40,882 nt of DNA from Candidatus Williamhamiltonella defendens (GTDB taxonomy: Bacteria; Pseudomonadota; Gammaproteobacteria; Enterobacterales; Enterobacteriaceae), in contig NZ_CAADHL010000007.1 of the NCBI RefSeq assembly GCF_900699045.1, positions 1-40,882 on the forward strand. Reading direction: 5' to 3'. The notes under the pieces were generated by a model that worked only from the letters and a program-made list of their open reading frames with translations, made no database searches and was not told the DNA's origin. Shown in pieces: positions 1 to 11,002 of this stretch; the first letter of the stretch is position 1, and each line of letters opens with the position of its first letter. The position numbers were made by a program, and so were the translations under genes.

Positions 1-31
1 TCCCCATGTGAGACTAGGACACCGCCAGGCT
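1..31 (+). rRNA. rrf: 5S rRNA, 3' end only
   Basis: The first 31 bases match the last part of enterobacterial 5S rRNA (TCCCCATG...GAGA.TAGG...CCGCCAGGC). The rest of the gene, and presumably the whole rRNA operon, lies to the left of the window. A tRNA-Trp gene follows on the same strand, as at the distal end of some enterobacterial rRNA operons (E. coli rrnC ends 5S, tRNA-Asp, tRNA-Trp); no tRNA-Asp is present here. Confidence 0.85.
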
Positions 32-41
32 CCTTATATAA

Positions 42-62
42 GCATCTAAAATGTTTAGATGC
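42..62 (+). other. Perfect hairpin between 5S rRNA and tRNA-Trp
   Basis: Two 9-base arms, GCATCTAAA and TTTAGATGC, flank a 3-base loop. No run of T follows, so it is not a standard intrinsic terminator. It sits in the spacer where the rRNA-tRNA transcript must be cut, so a processing stem or a weak pause site is possible. Its role is inferred only from position. Confidence 0.45.
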
Positions 63-103
63 AAGCCCTTCTGTTGAGGATATACTTACCGAAAAGATAT
101 TTT

Positions 104-179
104 AGGGGTGTAGTTCAATTGGTAGAGTACCGGTCTCCAAAACCGGGAGTTGGGAGTTCGAATCTCCCCATCACTGCTA
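104..179 (+). tRNA. trpT: tRNA-Trp (anticodon CCA)
   Basis: A 76-base cloverleaf can be folded. The D arm holds TAGTTCAATTGGTAGAG, the anticodon loop is CTCCAAA in a 5-bp stem (CCGGT/ACCGG), and the T arm is GGGAG/TTCGAAT/CTCCC with a perfect stem. It matches enterobacterial tRNA-Trp almost throughout. Two oddities stand out. The acceptor stem AGGGGTG pairs with CATCACT, which leaves a G-A mismatch at the third pair and a G-T at the fifth. The encoded 3' end reads CTA instead of the usual CCA. It probably still works if the end is trimmed and rebuilt by the CCA-adding enzyme, but decay of a redundant copy cannot be excluded. It was likely co-transcribed with the rRNA operon upstream. Confidence 0.88.
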
Positions 180-1957
180 TCATTAATACAAAATTTTAAA
201 TTTCATCTCATATCTTCAACTATTTACAACAGTGTTGACCCATGATTACGATGGGTGCTCCTTTTAAGATAATTAAAATCATTCAAAAATCGTTGAAATA
301 TCTTCGGACTTCGTCTTCTGACTTCAATAACATTGAGCACACATATACCCACGATAAAGCTTGACGTATTAATATGTTCAAGTGCTTCCTGTATAAAAGA
401 AACTGAATCTGAAAGCACTATGATTCAAGGAAATAGAAAGAGAGGGTATTTCAAAAATAAATTTATGAAATCTGATGAATAATCAAACTAACTGCATGCT
501 TTTATAAAATAGAAACTTTCGAGTATTTTAAAAATAGAAAATGATTTTCATAACATTATTTATCGTAAGTTTTCGCGCGGTTGGCTCTTAAACCACTAGG
601 TAGAGGAAAACACTTCATCATCAAGGTTTTCTTGCGAAAATCAGGGCTAAGGTTAAACATTCTTTTTGGGTATTACAGTGCCTCTCATGCGCCCTTGATA
701 CTAAAAATGCGCTAGAGGGCACTATACCGTTAAAAGAAAACGTATTAATCTACTTTATTATTAGATTGTTTTTAGGTTTTCAATGATTCTATAAACGTTA
801 TAAATAAAAATAATTTTCTTTTTTTACATTTTATATTTTTCAGCATATTTTATATCAAAAAAATTATTTTTATTAATTAAATAATATATTTTTCTATGCT
901 CTCTTGAAAAATTTTATAGGAACAGATTAATTTTGATCATCTTATAGATGAAAGACCGCGTTTTTTGTAAAAATTTATTAAATACTTCAATTAAAATATT
1001 CAAATATAATTTATATATTTTAATTGAGTGGTTATGCATATAAAAATTCTGTTTTTCTACAAATAGAAAATATGTTTTTGAGATACCATCAAAAAAATAC
1101 TTTTTAAATAAGGTGAAAAATTATTTCAAAAAAATAAAAAATTTAAATAACAATATTCAATTAAATAATTTTTTAAATTTTAAAAATAGATGTACGTCCT
1201 CAAGGAGAAATTTTTCTAAATTATTCAAGAAAATCAAATGCATAAATTTTAAAACAGTGATCCAGTATCGAAATAAATACAATGCGCTTTAAAATGGGCG
1301 CATACAAATAAAAAAGAAAAAGTAACTGGAATAGCGATAGCCTTCGTTTTATTTGAAAATATTAAATCTGAATTAGATAATTTTCTAGGAATTTCAAAAA
1401 TCAAAAATATATGTGAAGAGAATGGGAAAGATCATGGTTTTAATAATAAAATTCTACAGATGATTTGCTAAAACAGATTTTAAGGTCTTGTAGATCAAGC
1501 TGCTTTTTACATACTTCAACAGGAACTTTTCGGAAAAACTAATTTGACATATGTTAATATAGCAAGTATTTGTAAAAACAATAATTACAAGATAGATCGA
1601 TATTATCATTATTTATTTAAATGACATGGTCTTTCAACATATAACGATTAAGAGATCAAAAGTTTTTTAAACTCATTAAAAGCAGATAAAAAACTGCATG
1701 CCTGAGTCGTTAGAGAAATTTTATAATAAGATTTTTTAGTCAAACATGAAATTTGTTGATTGGTCTTTAAAGATAAGATTCGCATTCATAAATATTCGAA
1801 TTACTTTGTCATACATTCCTCTTTAAAAACATTGACTTTGCACAACAATCAATAAATTGAATACATGAGTACCTTTTGATTATTGAAAATTTGATTCAAC
1901 AAGTGCAATCTGTATGGCATTTAATGCAAAAATTGAACGATGTATAAGCGATGACCT
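180..1957. other. AT-rich region with no intact gene
   Basis: About 1.8 kb with very high A+T, long A and T runs and no convincing intact gene. Three short open stretches exist. One of 64 codons lies on the minus strand at 224-418, and one of 34 codons on the minus strand at about 556-660 (it begins MFNLSPDFRKK). I recognise neither. A degraded frame on the plus strand near 1277-1624 is listed separately. An imperfect inverted repeat with GTGCC/GGCAC ends spans 678-722. The region looks like eroded spacer left by lost genes between the rRNA operon end and nadA. Confidence 0.6.
1277..1624 (+). pseudogene. Unidentified degraded reading frame
   Basis: One frame stays open from 1277 to 1471 and again from 1484 to 1624, interrupted by stops at 1469-1471 and 1481-1483. 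The conceptual protein has ordinary, non-repetitive composition (for example KVTGIAIAFVLFENIKSEL, then AAFYILQQELFGKTNLTYVN), which is unlike the surrounding poly-A/T DNA. No start codon begins it. Further stops follow in the same frame before nadA. I do not recognise the family. It could be a remnant of a lost accessory gene, or chance. Confidence 0.3.
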
Positions 1958-3019
1958 ATGTTAGATCTAAATTCAACTGATTATCTGTTCCCTACTGCTC
2001 CCGTTTCATTAAGCCATGATGAAACCGTATTTTATCGTGAAAAAATCACAGGATTGTTAAAAAAATGGAAGGCAGTATTGATCGCGCACTATTACACCAG
2101 CCCAGATATTCAATCTTTGGCAGAAGAAACAGGGGGCTGTGTTGCCGACTCATTAGAAATGGCGCGTTTTGGTTTCCATCATCCTACATCGACTTTACTG
2201 GTTGCCGGCGTTCGGTTTATGGGGGAAACAGCTAAAATTTTGAGCCCAGAAAAAACGGTATTGATGCCGACGTTAAAAGCGGAATGCTCTTTGGATTTAG
2301 GTTGCCCTGCCGATGCATTTAGCGCTTTTTGTGATGCTTATTCTGATCGTACCGTGGTAGTCTACGCTAACACCTCGGCTGCAGTCAAAGCAAGAGCAGA
2401 TTGGGTTGTCACCTCGAGTATTGCGGTGGAATTGATAGAACATCTGGACGATTTAGGGAAAAAAATCATTTGGGCGCCAGATAAACATTTAGGACATTAT
2501 ATTCAAAAAAAAACGGGAGCTGATATCCTTTGTTGGCAAGGGGCTTGTATTGTTCATGATGAATTTAAAACACAGGCCTTATTTCAAATGAAGGCACTGT
2601 ATCCTGACGCGGCGGTGTTAGTGCACCCAGAATCTCCTCAAACGGTAATCGAGTTGGCAGATGCCGTAGGATCAACCAGCCAACTGATCCAAGCAGCCAA
2701 AAGCTTACCTAATCAAACATTAATCCTTGCAACAGACCGAGGCATTTTTTATAAAATGCAGCAAATATGTCCTGATAAAACGCTACTGGCCGCCCCTACA
2801 GCCGGTGAAGGCGCAACATGTAAAAGTTGTGCTCATTGCCCTTGGATGGCAATGAATGATTTACAAGCCATGGCCGAGGCACTAGAAGTACAGGGCCGCC
2901 CTTATGAAATTTTTGTTGAAAAAGGATTGATTGAAAAAGCATTGATTCCTTTAAATCGCATGTTAGAATTTACCAATTCATTAAAATCCTCTTTTAAGAG
3001 CCCCTTAAAAAGGATTTAA
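1958..3019 (+). CDS. nadA: Quinolinate synthase NadA
   Basis: NadA condenses iminoaspartate (from NadB) with dihydroxyacetone phosphate to form quinolinate, the precursor of NAD. It is a cytosolic [4Fe-4S] enzyme. The 353-residue product is close to the E. coli length (347). The three cluster cysteines known from the family are present: C110 (in [11 protein letters not shown]), C197 (in [11 protein letters not shown]) and C294 (in CKSCAHCPW). Other family blocks are intact, including the HYYT motif near residue 44, [12 protein letters not shown], and the [10 protein letters not shown] stretch. The start ATG at 1958 gives the family's usual N-terminus. No pnuC follows, unlike E. coli; fumC begins 23 bases after the stop. 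Retention suggests that NAD is still made de novo from aspartate, although nadB and nadC are not in the window. Confidence 0.96.
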   Translation: MLDLNSTDYLFPTAPVSLSHDETVFYREKITGLLKKWKAVLIAHYYTSPDIQSLAEETGGCVADSLEMARFGFHHPTSTLLVAGVRFMGETAKILSPEKTVLMPTLKAECSLDLGCPADAFSAFCDAYSDRTVVVYANTSAAVKARADWVVTSSIAVELIEHLDDLGKKIIWAPDKHLGHYIQKKTGADILCWQGACIVHDEFKTQALFQMKALYPDAAVLVHPESPQTVIELADAVGSTSQLIQAAKSLPNQTLILATDRGIFYKMQQICPDKTLLAAPTAGEGATCKSCAHCPWMAMNDLQAMAEALEVQGRPYEIFVEKGLIEKALIPLNRMLEFTNSLKSSFKSPLKRI

Positions 3020-3042
3020 TCCTAATATCAACCGGAGTCTTT

Positions 3043-4440
3043 ATGCTCATAAAACGTATTGAAAAAGATGCCATGGGTTCTATAGAAGTACCGGATAGAC
3101 AATTATGGGGGGCTCAAACTCAGCGTTCATTGCAGCATTTTTCTATTTCTACTGAAAAAATACCAGTTTTATTAATTGAAGCGCTCGCTATCGTAAAATA
3201 TGCCACCGCTAAAGTGAATATCGATTTGGGATGTTTAGAAAAAACAAAGGGCGAGGCCATTATGAAAGCCGCTCAAGAAATTATAGAAAAAAAACATATT
3301 GACGAATTCCCTCTATCTGTTTGGCAAACAGGATCTGGCACACAAACCAATATGAATATCAATGAAGTTCTCGCCAATAGAGCCAGTGAACTTTTAGGCG
3401 GGAAAAGAGGCATGGCGTGTTTGGTCCATCCTAATGACGATGTGAATAAAAGCCAAAGTTCTAATGATGTTTTTCCAACTGCCATGCACATATCTGTGGT
3501 GTGTGCGCTTAAGAAAAATTTATTATTGCAATTAAAAATATTACAAAAAACTTTTCAAGAACAATCAGCTGAGTTCAATTCTATTGTGAAAATCGGCCGT
3601 ACGCATTTGCAAGATGCCACGCCGCTCAGTTTAGGCCAAGAAATATCAGGTTGGGCCGCGATGTTATCTCATAGCATCGATCATATCCAAGACACTTTAC
3701 CGCATCTTTATGAGATAGCATTAGGCGGGACAGCCGTAGGCACTGGGTTAAATACACATCCAGAATATGCTGAACGTGTCGCGCAAAAAATCGCAGAGAT
3801 GACAAAAGAGCCCTTTGTCAGTGCGACAAATAAATTTGAAGCGTTGGCGACCTGTGATGCATTAGTGCATGGACATGGTGCCATAAAAGGTCTGTCCGCG
3901 TCATTAATGAAAATTGCCAATGATATCAGATGGCTTGCATCTGGCCCTCGTTCGGGGATTGGCGAAATCATCATTCCTGAAAATGAGCCTGGCAGCTCGA
4001 TCATGCCAGGTAAAGTCAATCCTACCCAATGTGAAGCCATGACCATGTTATGTGCCCAGGTGATGGGAAATGATGTCGCGATTAACATTGGAGGTGCTTC
4101 AGGTAATTTTGAATTGAATGTATTCCGCCCCATGATTATTTATAATTATCTGCAATCTATAGCATTATTATCAGATGGCATACATGGGTTTAACCAATAT
4201 TGTGCAAAAGATATTCAACCTAACAGAACACGTATCACACAGTTATTAAATAATTCACTGATGTTAGTGACGGCGCTAAATACGCATATTGGTTATGACA
4301 AAGCGGCGGATATTGCGACGTTAGCACATAAAAAAGGTCTTACGCTTAAAGCGTCGGCGTTAACATTAGGCTATCTGACGGAGGAACAGTTTGAAAAGTG
4401 GGTGTGTCCAGAAGATATGGTCGGAAACAAAAAAATATAG
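3043..4440 (+). CDS. fumC: Class II fumarate hydratase FumC
   Basis: Fumarase C interconverts fumarate and L-malate in the TCA cycle. It is the iron-free, oxygen-stable homotetrameric form. The product has 465 residues (E. coli FumC 467). It carries the superfamily signature [10 protein letters not shown] near residues 317-326, with the mobile-loop serine and lysine, and the substrate-binding blocks [24 protein letters not shown] and [11 protein letters not shown]. No disruption is visible. A Shine-Dalgarno-like CCGGAG lies about 7 bases before the ATG. It follows nadA closely on the same strand and may be read from the same transcript, although the two genes are not neighbours in E. coli. 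The pairing is therefore probably the product of deletion or rearrangement. Confidence 0.97.
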   Translation: MLIKRIEKDAMGSIEVPDRQLWGAQTQRSLQHFSISTEKIPVLLIEALAIVKYATAKVNIDLGCLEKTKGEAIMKAAQEIIEKKHIDEFPLSVWQTGSGTQTNMNINEVLANRASELLGGKRGMACLVHPNDDVNKSQSSNDVFPTAMHISVVCALKKNLLLQLKILQKTFQEQSAEFNSIVKIGRTHLQDATPLSLGQEISGWAAMLSHSIDHIQDTLPHLYEIALGGTAVGTGLNTHPEYAERVAQKIAEMTKEPFVSATNKFEALATCDALVHGHGAIKGLSASLMKIANDIRWLASGPRSGIGEIIIPENEPGSSIMPGKVNPTQCEAMTMLCAQVMGNDVAINIGGASGNFELNVFRPMIIYNYLQSIALLSDGIHGFNQYCAKDIQPNRTRITQLLNNSLMLVTALNTHIGYDKAADIATLAHKKGLTLKASALTLGYLTEEQFEKWVCPEDMVGNKKI

Positions 4441-4460
4441 TTTTTATTAGATTTGATAGG

Positions 4461-4488
4461 GCCCCTCCTTGTTTTTTATATAGGGGGC
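4461..4488. terminator. Possible terminator hairpin between convergent fumC and suhB
   Basis: GCCCC (4461-4465) can pair with GGGGC (4484-4488) around an 18-base T-rich loop. No clean T-run follows on either strand. Its place between two convergent genes is where a bidirectional terminator would be expected, but the fold is weak. Confidence 0.3.
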
Positions 4489-4526
4489 GCTAAAATAGTT
4501 TAAAAAAGACATACAGTTTTATTTTT

Positions 4527-5318
4527 CTATTCTTTGTCCATTTTTATTTCAGCTATAGCTTTCAGTAACGCTTTGATCATTATGGGGTGAGCCGCAATGA
4601 TATTTTCAGAGATCTCATAATCATGGCCCCCTGCAAGGTCGGTGACAAGCCCACCTGCCTCACTCACCAACATTTCCCCTCCCCAAAAATCTTGTTTTTT
4701 AATGGAGATAGCAAAAAAACTATCCAAACGGCCTGCGGCGACATAGGCAAAATCGAGGGCAGATGAGCCAGAACAATGAAAATTTATTTTTTTGTTGATA
4801 AGCAACATGATCAATTGGCTCAGCTCATGTGGTGCGTGCTTTTTTTGCTCGATAGAGAAAAGAGTACTGATTGTACTGCCTGTGAGATCCTTCTTTTTAT
4901 TATTAATGCGGAGACGATAACCATTAAGTTGAGCACCTTGTCCTCGAGTGGTAGTAAATAATTCATTACGAATAGGATCATACACGATGGCTATTTCTGT
5001 CCGTCTTTTGACACGTAAAGCAATAGAAATAGAAAAATGAGGGAGGCGTTTCAGGAAATTATTTATACCGTTTATTGGATCCACTATCCAATGAATATCA
5101 GACTCTTTCTCTGGTACCGCATCGTTATATTTTATAGTCACAATGTGAGTAGGATAGGATTGATGAATTGTTTCAATAATCCTCTGCGCTGCTTTTTGTT
5201 GCACAAAAGAGACAAACTCATTATTTTCTTCATTATAAGAGGGAGTTTCATAACATTTAGCAATAAAATTCCCTGCTTTTCGGGTCGCGCGTATGGCGAT
5301 ATTGAGTATCGGGTGCAT
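4527..5318 (-). CDS. suhB: SuhB, inositol-monophosphatase family, active site eroded
   Basis: SuhB belongs to the inositol monophosphatase family. In E. coli it also acts, independently of catalysis, as part of the NusA/NusB/SuhB antitermination complex on rRNA operons. The 263-residue frame is full length (E. coli 267) and uninterrupted, with the usual MHPxLNIA N-terminus and the PHFSISIALR, YDPIRNELF and RGQGAQLNGYRLR blocks. However, the metal-site motifs have changed. The EE of the E. coli TEESG motif is K63-Y64 here, and DPLDGTTNF has become DPINGINNF, so the second Asp is Asn83. D80 and D210 remain. Phosphatase activity is therefore probably lost (inference) while the fold is kept. It is divergent from trmJ, as in E. 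coli. Confidence 0.93.
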   Translation of the reverse strand: MHPILNIAIRATRKAGNFIAKCYETPSYNEENNEFVSFVQQKAAQRIIETIHQSYPTHIVTIKYNDAVPEKESDIHWIVDPINGINNFLKRLPHFSISIALRVKRRTEIAIVYDPIRNELFTTTRGQGAQLNGYRLRINNKKKDLTGSTISTLFSIEQKKHAPHELSQLIMLLINKKINFHCSGSSALDFAYVAAGRLDSFFAISIKKQDFWGGEMLVSEAGGLVTDLAGGHDYEISENIIAAHPIMIKALLKAIAEIKMDKE

Positions 5319-5472
5319 TGATTGGTATCCATAAACAGATGTTAAAGAGCAAGAGGTCTATAAATCAAGAACCCATAGCCAAAAGCGGGCGAGTATACAC
5401 ATTTTAATAAAATCATGAAAGAGGGGCAAACTTCATCATGCGATAAGATTTGCTTTTTAACTGAGTATTTTT

Positions 5473-6213
5473 ATGGTTCGTATATTGCATAATATTCGTA
5501 TTGTTTTGGTTGAAACCTCTCACCCCGGCAATATAGGCTCTGTCGCAAGAGCAATGAAAACCATGGGATTGAGTAATCTCTATTTAGTTAATCTATCTAA
5601 AAAACCGGACGCAAAAACCATAGCATTAGCGGCCGGGGCCGCTGATTTGATCGAGCGGGCTACTCTGGTAGCCAATCTGGATACTGCCTTGGCTGAATGT
5701 AATCTGGTGATAGGTGCCAGCGCACGTTCACGAACTTTATCTTGGCCGGAAATAGATCCTAAACAATGCGCACTATATAGTCTTCATCAGGCTGAGAGTG
5801 GCCCTGTTGCATTAGTGTTTGGTTGTGAGCGGACAGGTTTGAGCAATCTCGAATTGCAAAAATGCCACTATCATGTGTTCATCCCAACTAACCCAGAATA
5901 CAGCTCGCTGAATTTAGCAATGGCAGTCCAAATTTTGTGTTATGAAATTAGACGTGCTTATTTAAAAAGCGCCTCTGAATCTCAGATATCAAAAATACCC
6001 AATTACCCTTTAGTCAAAGGGTTAGAATGTTTTTATCAACATTTAGAAGAAGTTTTGCTGCACGTTGGTTTTATTCATCCGGCTCGTCCAAGACAAATAA
6101 TGCATCAGTTACGACGATTATTTACACGTGCTCGACTAGAGAATAAGGAGCTCAATATTCTACGCGGTATATTAACCTGTATTAAAAAATCTCAAATAAA
6201 TTCAAAAAAATAA
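5473..6213 (+). CDS. trmJ: tRNA (Cm32/Um32) methyltransferase TrmJ
   Basis: TrmJ is a SPOUT-fold enzyme that uses S-adenosylmethionine to 2'-O-methylate nucleotide 32 in the anticodon loop of several tRNAs. The 246-residue product begins close to the family start and contains [29 protein letters not shown], and the C-terminal SPOUT knot blocks FGCERTGL and [14 protein letters not shown]. In E. coli the equivalent of FGCERTGL reads FGRERVGL, so one Arg is Cys here. The ATG at 5473 is used; a TTG at 5485 would give the exact E. coli length of leader. The gene is divergent from suhB, as in relatives, but the iscR-isc operon that normally follows is missing and gyrB lies convergently instead. Confidence 0.94.
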   Translation: MVRILHNIRIVLVETSHPGNIGSVARAMKTMGLSNLYLVNLSKKPDAKTIALAAGAADLIERATLVANLDTALAECNLVIGASARSRTLSWPEIDPKQCALYSLHQAESGPVALVFGCERTGLSNLELQKCHYHVFIPTNPEYSSLNLAMAVQILCYEIRRAYLKSASESQISKIPNYPLVKGLECFYQHLEEVLLHVGFIHPARPRQIMHQLRRLFTRARLENKELNILRGILTCIKKSQINSKK

Positions 6214-6252
6214 TGTATTTTATCAACAAGACGCACATTTAGCTTAAAATAT

Positions 6253-6271
6253 TAATCGACTATGTCGATTA
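6253..6271. other. Perfect 8-bp inverted repeat between convergent trmJ and gyrB
   Basis: Arms TAATCGAC and GTCGATTA enclose a TAT loop. It sits in the 154-base gap between two convergent genes, the place for a shared terminator, but no T-run follows on either strand. Function uncertain. Confidence 0.35.
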
Positions 6272-6367
6272 TATGCGATTTGGTATGCCGGCGTTGTGCC
6301 ATCTATCTATTTTTTCCATTCATTCATTCGAATACGCTCGTACTATTAGGGAAGCCTGAAATTAACT

Positions 6368-8782
<2,415 letters not shown>

Positions 8783-8800
8783 TCAGTTTCTCTCTTAATT

Positions 8801-9872
8801 TTAACTGTATGATTGAAGCGCTATTTTGCCGTCTTCGACAAGAAATATTTTTGCGGTGTCATTGACCATGTCAACGATAGCTTCGTTGTTGATGGTATTG
8901 ATAAAAAATTGCGCTTGAGTTGATTTCAAACATTCGATTCATAATTGTCCTCTAGTCGCATCTAATTCAGAAGGAAAATCATCAAACAAATAAAAAATTT
9001 AGCCCAGGTTGCTGGGTCAATAATTTTCCCTATGTTAATCTAAGTGCGCAGATCAATAATTTTATCTGGCCTCTTAATAATACATTTTATACCGTTTTGC
9101 CCTCTGTTCTGACACGAAAATCTGTTTTATGAGAGCCATAGCTTGCTGTAAGCTAGTATTTTATTGCGTTCAAACTGCTTTTTTAATAACTCGTCATATG
9201 CCAGATTCAGATCCCATCCCCGTTGCAAAGAGAAGTTCCGTGACAGCTTCAGCAGTAATATCGGGTACAAGCATTTCAATGTATTTTTTCGCCATTCTCT
9301 GACATCTGTAGATAGAGGAATCAGTTCTTTATCCCAAAGATAGATATGATCATAACAGTTTATGCTCTGTAATAAGGTGTTACGTTGTCTGAGTGATTTT
9401 TGAAAATTTGCCTATATATTAAAAAACTCGGATTTATGATGGAAATAGTCTAAATCCAGAAAAGCTTGCCGAAACTTAGGGCCGCTAAAGAGTAAAGAAA
9501 AACCTTCAGGTGTCATGAATTATATCGGAAGCATTGTCGCTAAATTATCGCACGTATGTCTGCTCGATTCATCGATACGTACTTGTGTTTCGCCTTGACG
9601 ATTTTTGCTTAACCTGATGACCGCGGTTGCATGAGCTTTTTAGCCTCGCATGCGGCATAAAATCATGAGTATCATGACGAATAAGATATCCCGTTGGTGA
9701 AGTGCGCAATATATTACCATGATACAAAGTATAAATAGCTTCTAGTAAGTTGGTTTTACCTGAGTCATTCCTGCCGATAAAAAATTAAATTTTATTCCCA
9801 AAAATAGGCCTGCGTAAGCGATTTTACGAAAAATACGAATTAGTAATCGTGTTCATGTCATTGAATACTCAT
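8801..9872 (-). pseudogene. recF: recF pseudogene
   Basis: RecF is an SMC-like ATPase that loads RecA at gapped DNA. The remnant fills the place of recF between dnaN and gyrB and has nearly the full length of the gene (E. coli 357 codons). The start codon at 9872 is followed after MSIQ by a stop. Slightly downstream the frame gives GRNDSGKTNLLEAIYTL, which is the degraded Walker A (family GANGSGKT). The C-terminus is still readable up to its own stop at 8801 (for example IVDMVNDTAKIFLVEDGKIA). Many stops and frameshifts lie between. No functional protein is possible. The flanking genes are intact, so decay is specific to recF. Confidence 0.92.
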
Positions 9873-9879
9873 ATCAACA

Positions 9880-10986
9880 TTAAAGCCGCATCGGCATGAG
9901 AATATAGCTCACCATCTGACTTACATGATCTTCAATTTGCAGGCTACTGGCCGCATTAATCAACAGAAAACGGACTTTGTCACATTTCAAAATGTTGAGA
10001 ATATCGAGTATATAACTTACGTTTAAACCAATTTCGAGTGCTTCTCCCTCGTATTCAATATCTACAATTTCTTCTGCTTCTTCTTGTTCCGGATTATTAG
10101 CCGTTATTTTTAGTTGATTATGGCTTAGATAAAGTCGTACACCCCGAAATTTTTCGTTCGATAAAATAGCCACTCTGGAAAAAGCTTGCTTGAGAAGGTC
10201 ACATTTTGCTTCAAGTATTTTATTCGGATTTTTTGGAAGAACCCGACGATAATCAGGGAAACGCGCATCGATTAATTTACAGGTGAAGGTCAAATTATCC
10301 AGATGAGCTCGAATGTTATGCTCACCGATATGCAACTTTATAGGATGAACGCTAGTCTCTAATAAACGTCCTAATTCTATCACTCCTTTACGAGGAACTA
10401 TGACTGAATAGGAAGGTAAAGTCTCATTTATAGACATAGAACACACTGCCAAACGATGTCCGTCCGTTGCAACGGTACGTAACTCTTTATTTTCTGTTTC
10501 GAAGAACATTCCGTTGAGATAATAACGGACATCTTGATGTGCCATAGAAAACTGAGTGAGATCAATTAATTTTTTTAATGTTTCTTGGGGTAACGAAAAT
10601 GCGACCTGAGTTTTCCAATCCCCTAAATTAGGGAAACCAGATGAGGGTAAAGTAGAAAGCGAAAATCGACTTCGCCCTGAATAGACAAGTAAGCGATCAC
10701 CATCTAAGGTTACGGTGATGGTCGATCCTTCTAACAATCCTCTCCAAATATCAAAAAACTTGCGAGCGGGAACGGTGGTAGAACCTGACTCATGCAAATC
10801 AGAATGAGATAAAACCACTCGAACGACCATCTCCATTTGTAGATCAGTAGCTGTCAAAAACAACATATTCTCATTGACCTGTAATAGTAAGTTTCCAAGA
10901 ATAGGCATCGCTGGACGCGCGGATAAAGGGCTGATAACCTGTTGTAATGGTTTTAATAGATGTTCACGCTCAATAATAAATTTCAT
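9880..10986 (-). CDS. dnaN: DNA polymerase III beta sliding clamp
   Basis: DnaN forms the dimeric ring that tethers DNA polymerase III to DNA and binds many repair proteins. The 368-residue product (E. coli 366) starts MKFIIEREHLLKPLQQV and ends SQMVSYILMPMRL, the usual C-terminus, next to the hydrophobic cleft that binds clamp-binding motifs. Three similar subdomains can be followed, with TATDLQMEM, ATDGHRLAVC and DARFPDYRRVLP as recognisable blocks. It starts 16 bases after dnaA ends, so the two are probably one transcript. No decay is seen. Seven bases separate its stop from the recF remnant. Confidence 0.97.
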   Translation of the reverse strand: MKFIIEREHLLKPLQQVISPLSARPAMPILGNLLLQVNENMLFLTATDLQMEMVVRVVLSHSDLHESGSTTVPARKFFDIWRGLLEGSTITVTLDGDRLLVYSGRSRFSLSTLPSSGFPNLGDWKTQVAFSLPQETLKKLIDLTQFSMAHQDVRYYLNGMFFETENKELRTVATDGHRLAVCSMSINETLPSYSVIVPRKGVIELGRLLETSVHPIKLHIGEHNIRAHLDNLTFTCKLIDARFPDYRRVLPKNPNKILEAKCDLLKQAFSRVAILSNEKFRGVRLYLSHNQLKITANNPEQEEAEEIVDIEYEGEALEIGLNVSYILDILNILKCDKVRFLLINAASSLQIEDHVSQMVSYILMPMRL

Positions 10987-11002
10987 GTCATCGTTTTATA
11001 TA

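Noticed and set aside
224-418. 64-codon minus-strand open frame beginning MLSDSVSF
   Set aside because: I cannot match it to any family, it has no clear ribosome binding site and it lies in eroded DNA. It is mentioned in the region entry but not called a gene.
3273-4133. Long minus-strand open frames across fumC
   Set aside because: They are antisense shadows of a highly conserved gene, with no family similarity or ribosome binding site.
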